Below, in pieces: positions 43,762 through 51,407 of a DNA stretch of 64,000 nt. Below the pieces are notes generated by a model that made no database searches, had not been told where the DNA came from, and saw nothing but the letters and a program-made list of their open reading frames with translations. The stretch spans positions 4,278,001 through 4,342,000 of the forward strand of contig NZ_CP095864.1 in NCBI RefSeq assembly GCF_023100845.1, given 5' to 3'. This stretch comes from Gordonia sp. PP30 (GTDB lineage Bacteria > Actinomycetota > Actinomycetes > Mycobacteriales > Mycobacteriaceae). A program made the translations under genes and the position numbers. Numbering within the stretch: position 1 is the stretch's first letter; each line of letters opens with the position of its first letter.

Positions 43762-44481
43762 TCATCGGCCGACGACCTCCTGGAGAACGCGGGTGATCTC
43801 GTCGCGGGCGACCGTCACGCTCGCCAGGTCACCGGCGATGAACAGCCGGCCGGCGGCGCCGATCATCTGCACGTCGACCAGCGTGAGGTCGGGGGCCACG
43901 CGCTCGGCGCTGTTGGCCGCGACGGCGGCGAACAGCGCCGGCGCCATCTCGTACACCAGGAGCGCCGAGCCGGGCAGCAGCATCGAGGCGTCCCGCGTCC
44001 GGTTCAGGATCACCGCGTGCTGGTCGCCGATCTCCTCGATGATGTCGCTGTAGAGGATCTTCGGCTTGAGCTGATCCTCGGGACTCGCGTCGAGCGCGGC
44101 CAGGATCGCGGCGCCCGCCCGCTCGACGACGTCGGCGTCCGGACTGTGCACTTCGAGGATCCCGTACTGGCGTTCCACGTACAGCAGCCCGGGCTCCACC
44201 TCGGGGGTGGCCTTCAGCGCGGAGTCGGTGACCCGCTGGATCGCCAGCGCCGGGGCCACCTCGACGATCAGCGAGTGGTCGCCGGCCTTCGGCGGATAGC
44301 CGCGGGCGCGTGTCGGGGTCGCCATCGTCGCGGCGAACTGCCGCTGAAGACCGTCGATGCGCAGGTACACGCGGAGTTCGGTGGCCGGTGCGGCGGGCTC
44401 GGCCACCTCGGCGGGGGCCGTCTGCCCGGCGGCCGGTCTCGTCTTGCGGGCCGGGGACGAGGTGCGCGTCGTCGCCATCAC
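43762..44481 (-). CDS. BMC-T tandem-domain shell protein with N-terminal extension
   Basis: This 239-residue protein has a basic then Ala/Pro/Glu-rich N-terminal extension of about 34 residues, absent from the other BMC-T, followed by two BMC domains. Landmarks are [58 protein letters not shown] and [17 protein letters not shown]. The extension may reach into the lumen or the cytosol, or dock another component. The first ATG overlaps the BMC-H stop (ATGA); a second ATG follows immediately. A 55-base gap separates it from the aminotransferase gene. Confidence 0.92.
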   Translation of the reverse strand: MMATTRTSSPARKTRPAAGQTAPAEVAEPAAPATELRVYLRIDGLQRQFAATMATPTRARGYPPKAGDHSLIVEVAPALAIQRVTDSALKATPEVEPGLLYVERQYGILEVHSPDADVVERAGAAILAALDASPEDQLKPKILYSDIIEEIGDQHAVILNRTRDASMLLPGSALLVYEMAPALFAAVAANSAERVAPDLTLVDVQMIGAAGRLFIAGDLASVTVARDEITRVLQEVVGR

Positions 44482-44759
44482 TTGGTTCCGGTGACGGCGA
44501 AGTGCTTGTTCAGATCACCATGCGGCCGCGGAATCACATGCACCGACACCAGCACACCCACACTCGCAGCCACCTCCGACCCCGCCTCGGTCGCCGCCTT
44601 CACCGCACCCACATCACCATTGATGATCACCGCCACCAGGCCGTCCCCCACCTCCTGACGACCCACCAACGACACATTCGCCGCCTTCACCATCGCATCC
44701 GCCGCCGCCAACGCAGCCACGAAACCCCGCGTCTCGATCATCCCGATCGCATCACTCAT
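44478..44759 (-). CDS. BMC-H hexameric microcompartment shell protein, copy 2
   Basis: This 93-residue BMC-domain protein is identical to copy 1 (40650-40931) except at the C-terminal AVTGTK. It is the second gene of the operon, 53 bases after the aldehyde dehydrogenase, whereas copy 1 is last, so the two may balance shell stoichiometry. The ribosome-binding site and 5' flank are also shared with copy 1. Hexamer formation and facet tiling are expected from the family. Confidence 0.96.
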   Translation of the reverse strand: MSDAIGMIETRGFVAALAAADAMVKAANVSLVGRQEVGDGLVAVIINGDVGAVKAATEAGSEVAASVGVLVSVHVIPRPHGDLNKHFAVTGTK

Positions 44760-44786
44760 GATTCCCACTCCTTCTCGTCAGTTCTG
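44484..44786 (-). repeat. Near-identical BMC-H gene duplication, right copy
   Basis: This is the partner of 40656-40958, in the same orientation and 3828 bases away. Recombination between the two would delete the BMC-T, aminotransferase and BMC-P genes as a unit. Confidence 0.92.
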
Positions 44787-44812
44787 GTTCGTTGTGCGGG
44801 CGCACCCGCGTG

Positions 44813-46297
44813 TCAGCGCCGCTCGCTGAACAGGTCACGCAGTTCCTCGGCGATCAGCCGGCGCAGTTCCTCACGCAGCGCGTCGTCGCCCGGGAGCGAG
44901 CCGTGCCCGGCGGCCCGCGCCGGGCTGACCCGCAGGCCGTCGAAGCGCGGGAAGGGCGCCGCCGTCTCGTAGGCGGTGCGCTTCCACTGCACGAGGTGCT
45001 CCGGGGACAGGTTCTCGCCGAGCGAGCTGCCGCCGAGGAATCCCGTGCCGATCGACATGGTCATCGCCAGGCCGGTGTCGAAGCCCGCGTTGCCGAGGCT
45101 GCCGCCGGCGTTCACGACGATCCGGTGCACCGGCAGCCGGCTGGTGAAGTCGAGCACCCGCTGGGGGTCGTTGCTGTGGATCACCGCCGAGTGGCCGGTG
45201 CCCACGTTCTCCACGAGTGCCTGCGCGGCGTCGACCGCATCGGCGAAGTCGGCGGCGCGCAGCACCCCGAGGACGGGCGACAGCTTCTCGTGGGTGAACG
45301 ACTCGTCGTCGGAGCGATCGGTGAACGGGGCCAGCAGGACCTTGGTGCCGGGCCGCACGGAGATCCCGGCGCCCTGTGCGATCACGGTCGCCGGACGGCC
45401 GACCAGCGAGGTGTTGAGCTTGCCGCCCAGGTACAGGTGGTTCCGCAGGCGGCGCACCTCGTCGTCGCTGCACAGATGCGCACCGTCACTCTGCAGGTCC
45501 GTCAACAGCCGGTCGGCCACCGCCTCGACCACGATCAGCACCGACTCCGCGGTGCACAGCACGGAGTTGTCGTACGACTTGGAGGCGACGATCGCCGCGG
45601 CGGCCGCGGGCAGGTCGGCGGTCTCGTCGACGACGACCGGCGCGTTGCCGGGACCGACGCCGATCGCCGGCGTGCCCGATCGATACGCCGCGCGGACCAC
45701 CGCGCCGCCGCCGGTGGCCAGGATCAGGTCGACGCGCGCATCGCCCATCGCCGCTTCGATCAGTGGCACCGAGGGCTCGGCCAGGATCTGGATCGCGCCG
45801 TCGGGAGCGCCGGCGGCCACGGCCGCGTCGCTGAGCAGTCCAGCGGCCTCGATGCTGGTGGCGACCGCGGCCGGGTGCGGGCTGATGACCACGGCGTTGC
45901 GGGTCAGGAGGCAGGACAGCACCTTGAAGTAGAGGTTCGCGACGGGACTGGTCGACGGCGTCACCGCGAGAACCACCCCGGCGGGGCTGGGCACCATCAG
46001 CAGCTTGCGCGCCGCGTCGATGCGGTGGCCGACCAGATCGAGGTCGCCGTACTCCCGCACGAACCCCGCCGACAACGCCTCGTTCTTGATCACCTTGTCC
46101 TCGGCCACGCCGAATCCGGTCTCGGCGGCGGCCTTCTCGGCGAGTTGCCGCGAGTGGCGGAAGCCGGCCTCGGCGACGGCCCGCACGATGCGGTCGACCT
46201 GGGCGCGATCGAAGTCCCGGAACCGCCGCGCGGCCGCCCGGGCACGGTCGAGCACCAGATCGAGGTCCGTCGAGACCGCCGTATTCAGAGGATTCAT
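44813..46297 (-). CDS. CoA-acylating aldehyde dehydrogenase with encapsulation peptide (PduP-like)
   Basis: This 494-residue enzyme of the PduP/EutE type oxidises an aldehyde, probably propionaldehyde, to its acyl-CoA using NAD and CoA. Recognised features are VTPSTSPVANLYFK, the ATGGGAVVRAAYRSG coenzyme segment, GVGPGNAPVVVD, the catalytic Cys248 in SYDNSVLCTAES, and the C-terminal segment with SIGTGFLGG. After the catalytic core a Gly/Pro linker leads to LREELRRLIAEELRDLFSER, the same targeting helix as in the aminotransferase. It is the first gene of the shell operon, behind a GntR-like palindrome. Confidence 0.93.
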   Translation of the reverse strand: MNPLNTAVSTDLDLVLDRARAAARRFRDFDRAQVDRIVRAVAEAGFRHSRQLAEKAAAETGFGVAEDKVIKNEALSAGFVREYGDLDLVGHRIDAARKLLMVPSPAGVVLAVTPSTSPVANLYFKVLSCLLTRNAVVISPHPAAVATSIEAAGLLSDAAVAAGAPDGAIQILAEPSVPLIEAAMGDARVDLILATGGGAVVRAAYRSGTPAIGVGPGNAPVVVDETADLPAAAAAIVASKSYDNSVLCTAESVLIVVEAVADRLLTDLQSDGAHLCSDDEVRRLRNHLYLGGKLNTSLVGRPATVIAQGAGISVRPGTKVLLAPFTDRSDDESFTHEKLSPVLGVLRAADFADAVDAAQALVENVGTGHSAVIHSNDPQRVLDFTSRLPVHRIVVNAGGSLGNAGFDTGLAMTMSIGTGFLGGSSLGENLSPEHLVQWKRTAYETAAPFPRFDGLRVSPARAAGHGSLPGDDALREELRRLIAEELRDLFSERR

Positions 46298-46329
46298 ACT
46301 GGGTTCAGGCCTTCCATGAGTTCATCACG

Positions 46330-46352
46330 CAACCAATTAAGCCTTTTGGTTG
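46330..46352. promoter_or_regulatory. Probable GntR operator upstream of the shell operon
   Basis: Arms CAACCAA and TTGGTTG flank TTAAGCCTT. The right half TTAAG.C..TTGGT matches the palindrome upstream of gntR. It lies 33-55 bases upstream of the aldehyde dehydrogenase start. GGTTGC and GGTCGC also follow at 46358-46363 and 46370-46375. Confidence 0.68.
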
Positions 46353-46544
46353 TAAACGGTTGCGACTACGGTCGCACGGAAACCCTCCAGCGTCAAGGGA
46401 TTCCCGAAACAACGATCCGGCGACGCTGGGCGACCTTCCGAACCGGCCTGGTCGGAGTGAAAACCAACCATTTGTGGGGGCACCGGGCGACGGTCCCCCA
46501 TAAACCCGTGGCCCGCTGTCGGACGTGCTCGTTACGCTGGCACG

Positions 46545-47549
46545 ATGACCGGCACTCCTACCGACGCGGCCGTCGAGGCGATCGATCTGGTGAAGCGCTT
46601 CGGCGACTTCACCGCCGTCGACGGCGTCAGCTTCTCCGTCCCCGCGGGGACCGTCCTCGGAATGCTCGGCCCCAACGGCGCGGGCAAGACCACGACCGTC
46701 CGGATGATGACCACGCTGTCGATCCCGACCTCCGGCACCGCCCGGATCAACGGCTACGACGTCCGCGAGCAACCCGACCAGGTGCGGCGCAGCATGGGCC
46801 TCACCGGCCAGGCCGCCACCGTCGACGAGCTGCTCACCGGCCGCGAGAATCTCGCGATGATCGGCGGCCTGTACGGCATCGGCCGCAAGGCACTGCGTGC
46901 CCGCAGCGATCAGCTCCTCGAGCAGTTCTCCCTCACCGACGCCGGCGACAAGGTGGTGCGCGACTACTCCGGCGGCATGCGGCGGCGCATCGACCTCGCC
47001 GTCAGCCTGCTCAGCGCACCGCCCGTCCTGTTCCTCGACGAGCCGACCACCGGCCTCGACCCGCACAGTCGTAACGAACTGTGGGACGTGCTGCGCGAGC
47101 TCGTCGCCCAGGGCACCACGCTCGTCCTCACCACCCAGTACCTGGAGGAGGCCGACCAGCTCGCCGACCGGATCGTCGTGGTCGATCAGGGCCGGATCAT
47201 CGCCGACGGCACTCCGCTGCAGCTCAAGGATCAAGCCGGATCCGCGAGCGTCGTCGCCACCCTCACCGACGCCGCCGACCTCGCCTCGGCCCACCGCCGG
47301 CTCGTTCCGGCGCTGGCCGCCCTCCGCGGATCCGACGACATCGAGATCTTCGTGGACGAGGGGGCTCGCTCACTGACCATCCCGGCCGGCGGGCTGCCCG
47401 ACCTCACGCGAGTGGCCCAGCTGCTCGACGAGTCGGGGATCGCCATCGACGACCTCGGGCTCTCCCGGCCGAGCCTGGACGACGTCTTCCTGACCCTGAC
47501 CGGTCATCGCACCGACCCCGGCGACGACGCGTCGCCCTCCGATGCCTGA
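46545..47549 (+). CDS. ABC transporter ATP-binding protein (DrrA family)
   Basis: This 334-residue ATPase of the DrrA/daunorubicin-resistance type has Walker A GPNGAGKTT, the signature YSGGMRRRID, Walker B LFLDEPTTGLD, and the switch His in VLTTQYLEEADQ. The C-terminal extension of about 100 residues (including LGLSRPSLDDVFLTLTGH) is the DrrA-type domain. It energises export with the permease encoded 33 bases downstream. The substrate could be a lipid, a drug or a metabolite. It is divergent from the microcompartment operon and probably unrelated. Confidence 0.93.
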   Translation: MTGTPTDAAVEAIDLVKRFGDFTAVDGVSFSVPAGTVLGMLGPNGAGKTTTVRMMTTLSIPTSGTARINGYDVREQPDQVRRSMGLTGQAATVDELLTGRENLAMIGGLYGIGRKALRARSDQLLEQFSLTDAGDKVVRDYSGGMRRRIDLAVSLLSAPPVLFLDEPTTGLDPHSRNELWDVLRELVAQGTTLVLTTQYLEEADQLADRIVVVDQGRIIADGTPLQLKDQAGSASVVATLTDAADLASAHRRLVPALAALRGSDDIEIFVDEGARSLTIPAGGLPDLTRVAQLLDESGIAIDDLGLSRPSLDDVFLTLTGHRTDPGDDASPSDA

Positions 47550-47582
47550 TCTGCCGCCCCTCGAACTCGTCGAAAGGAAGCC

Positions 47583-48407
47583 GTGAGCGTCTCCGCACCC
47601 GTGACCATCACCCCGCCCAGCCTGTGGCGGCAGACCGCAATCATGGTCAAGCGCAGCCTGATCCACACCCGGCGCATGCCGGAGATGCTGGCCGACGTCA
47701 CCGTCCAGCCGATCATGTTCGTGGTGCTGTTCGCGTTCGTCTTCGGTCCGGCGATGCCGGTCCCGGGTGGCGGCAGCTACAAGGACTACCTGCTGCCCGG
47801 CATCATGGGCCAGACGATCGCGTTCACCGCGTTCGTCGTCGCGACCGGCATCACCGCGGACGTCGACAAGGGCATCGTCGACCGTTTCCGGTCGCTGCCG
47901 ATCTCGCGGACGTCGTACCTGTTCGGCCGCTCGATCGCGTCGGTGCTGCACTCGATGATCGGCATCGTGGTGATGGCGCTGACCGGGCTGGCCATCGGCT
48001 GGCGGATCCACAACTCCGCCGGGGAGGCGATCGCCGGGTTCGCGCTGCTGATCCTGTTCGGATTCGCACTGATCTGGTTCGGCGTGCTGATCGGATCCAC
48101 GCTGCGTTCGGTGGAGTCGGTGAACGGCGTCATGTTCACCACCATCTTCCCGCTGACCTTCCTCTCGAACGCGTTCGTCCCGACCGCGCCGATGGCGCCG
48201 TGGCTGCGGGCCGTCGCCGAATGGAATCCGATCTCCGCGCTGGTCCAGTCGCTCCGCGTGCTGTGGGGCAACGGACCGGCGGCCGGTCCGGGCAGCGCCC
48301 TGCCGCTGCATCATCCGATCATCTCGACGGTGCTGTGGTCGGTCGCCCTGACCCTGGTGTTCGCTCCGTTCGCCCTGCGCGCCTACCGCCGCCGGACCGC
48401 CGACTGA
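47583..48407 (+). CDS. ABC-2 type permease (DrrB family)
   Basis: This 274-residue membrane protein has six hydrophobic segments and the ABC-2 exporter pattern; LPISRTSYLFGRSIASVLHS is the characteristic cytoplasmic loop, and FLSNAFVPTAPMAPWLRAVAEWNPIS is typical of the DrrB group before the final helices. It pairs with the preceding ATPase. AAAGGAAG stands just before the GTG start. Confidence 0.9.
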   Translation: MSVSAPVTITPPSLWRQTAIMVKRSLIHTRRMPEMLADVTVQPIMFVVLFAFVFGPAMPVPGGGSYKDYLLPGIMGQTIAFTAFVVATGITADVDKGIVDRFRSLPISRTSYLFGRSIASVLHSMIGIVVMALTGLAIGWRIHNSAGEAIAGFALLILFGFALIWFGVLIGSTLRSVESVNGVMFTTIFPLTFLSNAFVPTAPMAPWLRAVAEWNPISALVQSLRVLWGNGPAAGPGSALPLHHPIISTVLWSVALTLVFAPFALRAYRRRTAD

Positions 48408-48408
48408 C

Positions 48409-48915
48409 ATGCCGGACCTGCGGTACACACGGATCGAGACACCGCTGCGCGAGGTGACGCTCGTCGCCGAGGACGACCACCTGACCGGTCTGTACTTCCC
48501 CAGGCAACGGCCGCTGCCGGCCGCCGACGAGTTCGGTCCGCGCGTCGACGTCCACGCCGATCCGGTGTTCACCCGCACCGCCGCCGAACTGGCCGAATAC
48601 TTCGACGGCACACGGCAGTCGTTCGGCGTGCCGCTGCGTGCCCGCGGCGACGACTTCGCCGAGCGCGTGTGGGCCCTGCTCCGACAGATCCCGTACGGGA
48701 CGACGACCACCTACGGCGCCATCGCCACCCGGCTCGGCCACCCCGGACAAGCGCAGCGCGTCGGCCAGACCGTCGGCCGCAATCCGATCGGCATCCTCAT
48801 CCCGTGTCACCGGGTGATCGGCGCGGACGGCTCGCTCACCGGATACGCCGGCGGCCTGGATCGCAAACGCCGGCTCCTCGACCTCGAAGAACCCGCGGAC
48901 ACCCGGCTGTTCTAG
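48409..48915 (+). CDS. ogt: Methylated-DNA--protein-cysteine methyltransferase
   Basis: This 168-residue suicide DNA-repair protein removes alkyl groups from O6-alkylguanine. The active-site motif IPCHRVIG places the acceptor Cys at 133; the helix-turn-helix segment TTTYGAIATRLGHPGQAQRVG and Asn-containing GRNPIGI are standard. It lacks an Ada regulatory domain. It begins one base after the permease stop, suggesting co-transcription with the exporter genes. Confidence 0.94.
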   Translation: MPDLRYTRIETPLREVTLVAEDDHLTGLYFPRQRPLPAADEFGPRVDVHADPVFTRTAAELAEYFDGTRQSFGVPLRARGDDFAERVWALLRQIPYGTTTTYGAIATRLGHPGQAQRVGQTVGRNPIGILIPCHRVIGADGSLTGYAGGLDRKRRLLDLEEPADTRLF

Positions 48916-49033
48916 CCGGTCGTCGGCCACGGCCGTCGGCCGAAGGGAGGATTCCCGCCCCGATCGCCGGGGCTGACCACAGTCTCCGGCATACCGTCGG
49001 GGCGTCTTCTCTCCCGAAACGAAGGCCCCCCGC

Positions 49034-49312
49034 ATGCACCGCATCGTCTCCGCCTGCGCCGCGCTCGCCGTCGGCGCTCTTCTGCTGACCGGCTGCTCCA
49101 GCGACGACCTCACCAAGACCAGCTGCAAGGACTACAACAAGATGAGCAGCAGCAGACAGGACGACGTGGTCCGGGCGCTCCTGAAGAAGCGCAGCAAGGG
49201 CGGCGACAGCGACGACACCGGCGGGGTCGCGATCCAGCTGAACAAGACGAGCGTCTCCGGCTTCTGCCAGAGCGCGCCCTACTCGTCGGTCGACCAGGCC
49301 CTCACCCTGTGA
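49034..49312 (+). CDS. Small lipoprotein (HdeA-like pattern)
   Basis: This 92-residue precursor has a signal peptide with lipobox LTGC (Cys21). The mature part has two further cysteines, in SCKDYNKM and SGFCQSAP, separated by a charged helical segment, resembling the small two-cysteine HdeA-like periplasmic proteins. The function is not established. Its stop lies within a short palindrome shared with the converging ROK gene. Confidence 0.7.
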   Translation: MHRIVSACAALAVGALLLTGCSSDDLTKTSCKDYNKMSSSRQDDVVRALLKKRSKGGDSDDTGGVAIQLNKTSVSGFCQSAPYSSVDQALTL

Positions 49313-49327
49313 CCGGTCCGCCGGTCA
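49310..49327. terminator. Short palindrome spanning two converging stop codons
   Basis: TGACCGG, a four-base loop and CCGGTCA form a perfect seven-base-pair stem in which each arm begins with the stop codon of one converging gene. It may act as a weak bidirectional terminator. Confidence 0.45.
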
Positions 49328-50581
49328 GGCGGTGTGGCTGAGGGCGTCGAGCGGGTCGGCGTAGATCGCGTCGAGGGCGACGGCGCCGGCCGCCTTCTGC
49401 TGGACGGTGATCGCCGAGCGGGCCACGCGGACGTCGCGATTGGTGATCACCGACGTGGCGCGCAGCGCCTTGGACACCACCGGCAGGGCCTCGGGGTAGT
49501 CGGTGAACGCCTGGCCGCCGAGAATCACGTGATCCGGGTTGAAGATGTCCGAGATCAGCGCCACCGTGCGGCCGAGGATCTCGGCGCGCTCGGCGAGGAT
49601 GTCGTGGGCGACGGCGTTTCCGCTGCGCGCGGCGTGCCGCAACGCCTCCAGCGAGTCGACGTCCAGGCCGGCCGCCGCCGCGGCCCGCAGCACGCCCGAG
49701 TCACCGATCGCCTCTTCCAGGCGTCCGGTCTTCTCCGGGTCGAGCAGCCGGGTCTCGCCGGTCGGGAAGTGCCCGATGGTCGGCGGGCCGGCGGCCGGGG
49801 TGTGGACGGTGCCGTCCACGCTGAACGCGATGCCGGCCATTTCGCGGGCGTAGAAGTAGAGGAAGTTCTGGCTCGACTCGGCCGGGTTCACCACCAGCTC
49901 GGCGGCGGCCATGGCCTCCACGTGCGAGGCCACCGACACCGGAAGACCGAGTTCCCGGGCGATCAGTTCACCCACGCGGACACCGCTCCAGCCCAGTCGC
50001 GGGTGGTCGACGACGCCCTTCCCGGCGACGCGGCCACCGATGGCGACACCGCCCCAGAGGAGGCGCTTACCCACCCAGCGGTCGGCGAAGCGTCGTGCGC
50101 TCACTCCGATCGCGGCGACCACCTGCTCGGGTGTCGCGGCCTGCGGGGTGGGGATGTTGATGGCACCCACCACCCGGTGCTGCAGGTCGTGGGTGGTGAT
50201 CGAGGTGGTGCGGAAACCGATGTGGATGCCGACGGTCAGGAAGTCGCCGGTGTTGATCTCGAAGGGCACCCGCGGGCGGCCCACGGCGCCGGGCGGCGTC
50301 AGATCGGCGCGTTCGCGGATCAGGCCGGCCTTGAGCAGCGCACTCACCTGGCGATTGACGGTCGAGATGGAGAGGCCGGTGAGGGCGGCGGTGTCGTCGC
50401 GGAACACCGGTCCGGAGACGCGGGCGGTCCGCAGTACCAGCGCGGCGGCCTTGGTGGAGAGTTGGAGACTGGCGACACCGGCGTGCGGGGCGCTCACCCG
50501 GGCCGCCGGGCGCGGTCGCTGGCGGAGGGTCGCATTCTGGGCCTGTCGAATGGTGACGCGTCGGTCGAGGGTGGAGGTCAT
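49325..50581 (-). CDS. ROK-family transcriptional regulator
   Basis: This 418-residue protein has an N-terminal winged helix (about residues 45-110, with LTGLSISTVNRQVSALLKAG) and a sugar-kinase-like ROK domain. The ROK nucleotide motif is degenerate, suggesting a regulator rather than a kinase. DIFNPDHVILGG is a typical C-terminal ROK segment. Related proteins include mycobacterial regulators of the Rv0485 type. The ATG begins MTSTLDRR. A possible 21-codon leader peptide lies about 90 bases upstream. The ligand is unknown. Confidence 0.87.
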   Translation of the reverse strand: MTSTLDRRVTIRQAQNATLRQRPRPAARVSAPHAGVASLQLSTKAAALVLRTARVSGPVFRDDTAALTGLSISTVNRQVSALLKAGLIRERADLTPPGAVGRPRVPFEINTGDFLTVGIHIGFRTTSITTHDLQHRVVGAINIPTPQAATPEQVVAAIGVSARRFADRWVGKRLLWGGVAIGGRVAGKGVVDHPRLGWSGVRVGELIARELGLPVSVASHVEAMAAAELVVNPAESSQNFLYFYAREMAGIAFSVDGTVHTPAAGPPTIGHFPTGETRLLDPEKTGRLEEAIGDSGVLRAAAAAGLDVDSLEALRHAARSGNAVAHDILAERAEILGRTVALISDIFNPDHVILGGQAFTDYPEALPVVSKALRATSVITNRDVRVARSAITVQQKAAGAVALDAIYADPLDALSHTA

Positions 50582-50671
50582 GAGGTGTCCTTGAGTGCCG
50601 GGCGCGCAGACACCCGGACGGGTGCGCGCAGCGCGAATCGAATGCCCGCGAGAGCGGGATGGAAGCTGGGG

Positions 50672-50737
50672 TCAGCGCATTCGACGGCGACACAGGACAC
50701 GGGCGAGCGGCAGGCGGCATCCCAGAGCGGTGGTCAC
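50672..50737 (-). CDS. Possible 21-residue leader peptide upstream of the ROK gene
   Basis: A GTG start with GGAGG eight bases upstream opens a short frame (VTTALGCRLPLARVLCRRRM, then R) ending in TGA 90 bases before the ROK gene. The start sits in a palindrome GGTCAC-ATAG-GTGACC (50732-50747) that could hide or expose the site. A GC-rich hairpin (GCGCGCACCC...GGGT...GCGCGC) follows at about 50600-50630. Cys and Arg codons are over-represented. A cis-acting attenuator is possible; unproven. Confidence 0.4.
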   Translation of the reverse strand: MTTALGCRLPLARVLCRRRMR

Positions 50738-50836
50738 ATAGGTGACCTCCGGGATCGCATACGGCTGCACGGTCATGTCGATCAAGCTAGCAAGAGCCGG
50801 CGGTCCCGGCAACATCGGGGCCCGGCAGCGGGCCCC

Positions 50837-51259
50837 TCATTCGATGAGGAACACCGGGATCTGCCGGTCGGTCTTGGTCTGATATTCGGCGTACGGCGGG
50901 TAGGCCGCGACGGCGAGGGACCACCAGTGTTCACGCTCGTCGCCGGACAGTTCGCGGGCGGTGCCCTCGGTGACCACGTCACCGTCCTGCACGGTCACCG
51001 CCGGATTCGCCTTCACGTTGTGATACCAGGCCGGATGCTGCGGTGCGCCGCCCTTGGAGGCGACCATCGCGTACTTGCCGTTCTCCTCGACGCGCATCAG
51101 CGGCACGTAGCGCTTCTTCCCGGATTTCGCGCCCGTCGTGGTGAAGAGCACCACCTTCATCCCGTTGATCCCGACCGAGTCGGTGGTGCCGGTCTCGATG
51201 ATCTTCTCGGTCTGCTCGCGCACCCAGTCGGTGGGGCTCAGTTCCGGTGTCTCGCTCAT
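50837..51259 (-). CDS. F420-dependent nitroreductase-family (DDN/FDOR) protein
   Basis: This 140-residue split-barrel protein of the deazaflavin-dependent nitroreductase family has the signature LFTTTGAKSGKKRYVPL, followed by ASKGGAPQHPAWYHNVKANP, matching the Ddn group that uses reduced coenzyme F420. It probably reduces quinones or other electrophiles at the membrane or in the cytosol. The family is largely confined to actinobacteria. Confidence 0.93.
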   Translation of the reverse strand: MSETPELSPTDWVREQTEKIIETGTTDSVGINGMKVVLFTTTGAKSGKKRYVPLMRVEENGKYAMVASKGGAPQHPAWYHNVKANPAVTVQDGDVVTEGTARELSGDEREHWWSLAVAAYPPYAEYQTKTDRQIPVFLIE

Positions 51260-51329
51260 GTCCTCGATGGTAGGTCGGCGGCCGCGGTCCGCGCCGCCGG
51301 AATCCGTCGCGAATTCTGTCGCGGCCGAG

Positions 51330-51400
51330 ATCCGTCGCGGATCTTGCCGGAATCGCGGATCATTCCGCTACGGAAATCGGCGGCCGGCAAGATCCGCGAC
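51330..51400. repeat. Intergenic palindromic repeat, copy A
   Basis: Perfect 17-base arms (GTCGCGGATCTTGCCGG at 51334-51350 and its complement at 51384-51400) enclose a 33-base centre. The first 26 bases (51330-51355) recur exactly at 52409-52434. The repeat abuts the stop end of the DUF559 gene. Confidence 0.9.
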
Positions 51401-51407
51401 AGATCGC

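Noticed and set aside
40656-44786. BMC-H duplication as an assembly artefact
   Set aside because: Flanking sequences on both sides differ, the copies have four substitutions giving different C termini, and both fit overlapping or spaced operon positions.
44813-46297. B12-dependent diol dehydratase or ethanolamine ammonia-lyase type microcompartment
   Set aside because: No large/medium/small dehydratase subunit, reactivase, cobalamin adenosyltransferase or glycyl-radical enzyme is encoded in the locus.
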